Source: Candidatus Scatomonas merdigallinarum
GTDB lineage: Bacteria; Bacillota; Clostridia; Lachnospirales; Lachnospiraceae
Length of the DNA: 64,000 nucleotides
Direction: 5' to 3'
Assembly (NCBI GenBank): GCA_018716305.1
Contig: DVKB01000030.1
Location: 99,414 to 163,413 of the forward strand
Each line of letters starts with the position of its first letter. The first letter of the stretch is position 1. The position numbers were made by a program, and so were the translations under genes. Positions 62,785-64,000 of this stretch are shown piece after piece. The notes beneath the pieces were generated by a model. That model did no database searches, was not told where the DNA came from, and was given only the letters and a program-made list of their open reading frames with translations.

Positions 62785-62997
62785 TTATCCCTCTATTGCG
62801 ATTTTATTTTTGCTTTCTGCAGCTTGCTTTTCGGATTTTTTCGGAATGGAAAGCTTCAGGATGCCATTCTCATATTTTGCTTTTACCTCGTCCTGAGTAA
62901 CAGCGTCGCCCACGAAGAAGCTGCGGCTCATAGCGCCGGCATACCGTTCCTGGCGGATATAATTTCCTTTTTTGGCCTTTTCATCCTTGTCCAGGCC
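62785..62997 (-). pseudogene. 3' fragment of an Hsp20 small heat-shock protein gene
   Basis: On the minus strand the last ~65 codons read GNYIRQERYAGAMSRSFFVG, then DAVTQDEVKAKYENGILKLS and IPKKSEKQAAESKNKIAIEG before a stop. This is the alpha-crystallin domain end and IxI-type C-terminal extension (IAIEG) of bacterial Hsp20. The N-terminal ~80 residues are missing: the frame runs into the oppositely oriented htrA fragment near 63000. The open frame read on + through this segment is an artefact. Confidence 0.75.
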
Positions 62998-63255
62998 TTT
63001 GGCGAAGTGATCGTGGTCTCCGTGGAAAAAGGCGGACCGGCGGACAAAGCAGGGGTGAAGGAAAAGGATATCATCACGGAACTTGACGGACGTTCCGTAG
63101 CGAATATGGAGCAGCTTCAGGGCACCCTGCAGTATTATGCGGCAGGCGAGAAGGTAAAGATCACGGTAGAGAGGGCAGACAGCGGAAAATATAAGGAACA
63201 GACCCTTGATATCACCCTTGGCTCAGCAAAAGAGCAGGAAAAAGAAGGAGCTTAG
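62998..63255 (+). pseudogene. 3' fragment of an HtrA/DegP-type protease gene (PDZ domain)
   Basis: From about 63000 the + frame reads VVSVEKGGPADKAGVKEKDI, then ITELDGRSVANMEQLQGTLQ and YYAAGEKVKITVERADSGKY, ending TLDITLGSAKEQEKEGA. It is a clean C-terminal PDZ domain of a membrane HtrA. The protease domain and start are absent; upstream is antisense hsp20 sequence. The next gene begins one base after the stop with AAGGAG inside this fragment, an original operon neighbour. Confidence 0.75.
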
Positions 63256-63256
63256 T

Positions 63257-63514
63257 ATGTTTTCTCTGAATCTGCTCACTGTCTACAGTATGGTGTGCGC
63301 CCTGCTTCCCGCTTTGGTTTATATGATCGTCTGCAGGAGAAGAAAAGGGAAAGTTTCGTATATATGGGCGATGGTGTTTAACCTTTATGTGTGGCTCGTG
63401 TATAATGTGACAGGAATCGGGACACTTGGAAATCTTTTTCCTCTATCATCCTTTCTGGTTTGCGGTCCATATCGCAGGATATTAACAGTGGTATTAACAG
63501 TGATTTTTAGTTGA
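63257..63514 (+). pseudogene. 5' fragment of a VanZ-like membrane protein gene
   Basis: ATG 63257 follows AAGGAG and opens a hydrophobic N-terminus (LLTVYSMVCALLPALVYMIV, then VFNLYVWLVYNVTGIGTLG) resembling VanZ-family proteins (teicoplanin-resistance type). After about 58 codons the similarity ends in unrelated residues and a stop at 63514, well short of the usual 150 or more. It is a truncated gene or recombination end. Family call is moderate. Confidence 0.5.
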
Positions 63515-63517
63515 AGG

Positions 63518-63546
63518 TTGACAGCAGAAACAGAAAATGCTAAAGT
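63518..63546 (+). promoter_or_regulatory. Promoter of the T-box leader
   Basis: TTGACA (63518-63523), 17-bp spacer, TAAAGT (63541-63546). Confidence 0.75.
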
Positions 63547-63549
63547 GTA

Positions 63550-63834
63550 GAAAACCTTTGAGGAAGAGCAAGTAGCTTCAATGGACGCTTTACAGAGAGC
63601 CGCAGGCGGTGGGATTGCGGTAAGCCGGACTTGGAGTGAATGGGCTTCTGAGGGCGGGCTGAAAGGGTGAGTAGGCGAGCCGGAGAACAGACTCCGTTAT
63701 CAAAGAAAGCATATGTCAGTATGCATGAGTGGATACAGATGGATTGTATCAAGCCGGGTGGCACCGCAGGAGTTATTTTGAAATTACAGCTCTTGTCCCT
63801 GCAGATTATTGTATGGGACGAGGGCTTTTTGTTT
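63550..63834 (+). ncRNA. T-box riboswitch, specifier UGG (tryptophan)
   Basis: Stem I begins with the GAGGAAGAGCAAGTA kink-turn region (63560-63574) and has the AGAGAGCCGC distal motif. The specifier loop reads GAA-TGG (63638-63643), so codon UGG. The T-box bulge is in GGGTGGCACCGC; TGGC (63759-63762) pairs with GCCA, matching the G discriminator of bacterial tRNA-Trp. The terminator is AGCTCTTGTCCC with GGGACGAGGGCT (63788-63826) and T-run to 63834. Uncharged tRNA-Trp would favour the antiterminator and turn on the downstream dehydrogenase gene. Confidence 0.88.
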
Positions 63835-63866
63835 TGCCCGGATCCCGAAATGGAAAGGAGAAATGC

Positions 63867-64000
63867 ATGATGAAACTGGAAAATTATGAAGTACATCTCC
63901 CGAATTATTCTATCGGGGACAGGATTTATGACAAGATCGGACCGGTCTGTGAATCCTACGGGAAGAAGGTCCTTGTGATCGGCGGAAGGAAAGCTCTGGA
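63867..64000 (+). CDS. Iron-containing alcohol/glycerol dehydrogenase family protein (5' part)
   Basis: Only the first ~44 codons are in the window: MMKLENYEVHLPNYSIGDRI, then YDKIGPVCESYGKKVLVIGG and RKAL. The PNYxxGxxxYDKIG...KKVLVIGG pattern is the N-terminal NAD-binding part of the GldA/iron-containing alcohol dehydrogenase family. ATG 63867 follows AAAGGAG. Expression is controlled by the Trp T-box, which suggests a link to tryptophan supply or use; actual substrate is unknown. Confidence 0.65.
   Translation, partial: MMKLENYEVHLPNYSIGDRIYDKIGPVCESYGKKVLVIGGRKAL

Noticed and set aside
62824..63255. 143-codon + frame as one membrane-PDZ protein
   Set aside because: Its first ~58 codons are the antisense of a recognisable hsp20 end; only the PDZ half is real, and that is truncated.

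Overview
The window is a 64 kb stretch of a moderately GC-rich Firmicutes chromosome, most probably a gut Lachnospiraceae (Clostridia). The evidence is the nusA-ylxR-ylxQ-infB-rbfA-DHH-truB-ribF order, a YlmC/YmxH sporulation protein, VaFE/thioester surface-protein architecture, a DUF5688 protein, a T-box leader, strong AGGAGG ribosome sites and sigma-A promoters. Most genes lie on the + strand. It begins inside nusA and ends inside an iron-containing dehydrogenase gene.

Layout. 1-7.5 kb: translation and RNA-maturation operon (nusA to ribF). 7.5-15.3 kb: TrpR-like regulator yerC with hisHF, ung, a MurJ/SpoVB flippase, an LCP wall-polymer ligase, an AraC regulator and a UroD-like methyltransferase. 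15.4-21.1 kb: two-component system plus ABC transporter with two FtsX-like permeases, with an 11-bp direct-repeat operator upstream. 21.1-25.8 kb: carAB behind a highly structured leader. 25.8-28.2 kb: uppP next to a DUF368 undecaprenyl-phosphate translocase gene, then xpt. 28.2-36.8 kb: ymxH, nrdR, a TrpXYZ-type ABC importer, citrate synthase, patatin, YqeG phosphatase, efp and a DUF5688 protein. 37.2-40.2 kb: a 1000-residue thioester/SpaA/VaFE surface adhesin. 40.2-45 kb: tRNA-Arg(CCG), a membrane-anchored protein, an RluF-type pseudouridine synthase, a divergent ligA and metA.

The right third (45-64 kb) is accessory. It holds a MATE exporter, a Uma2-family protein, a TetR/coiled-coil/FtsH/HdeD stress module, a MerR regulator divergent from a 1155-residue flavin reductase-SDR-zinc ribbon fusion, crcB, an orphan gene, and about 320 bp of back-to-back hairpins. 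These are followed by an ABC exporter, an MFS remnant, an AT-rich MerR-ABC cassette and a cluster of truncated genes (hsp20, htrA, VanZ-like). The window closes with a T-box leader whose specifier reads UGG (Trp).

How the parts work together. The left half is housekeeping: transcription/translation, nucleotide and cofactor supply, and cell-envelope lipid carrier recycling. The right half looks like stress, xenobiotic and antimicrobial response modules, each with its own local regulator, separated by scars of rearrangement. The strongest candidates for undescribed biology are the hairpin array at 57292-57609, the MerR-controlled triple-domain flavoenzyme at 52517-55984, the carAB leader at 21164-21408, and the FtsH module at 47770-51257. 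All calls come from reading the sequence; no database search was run.
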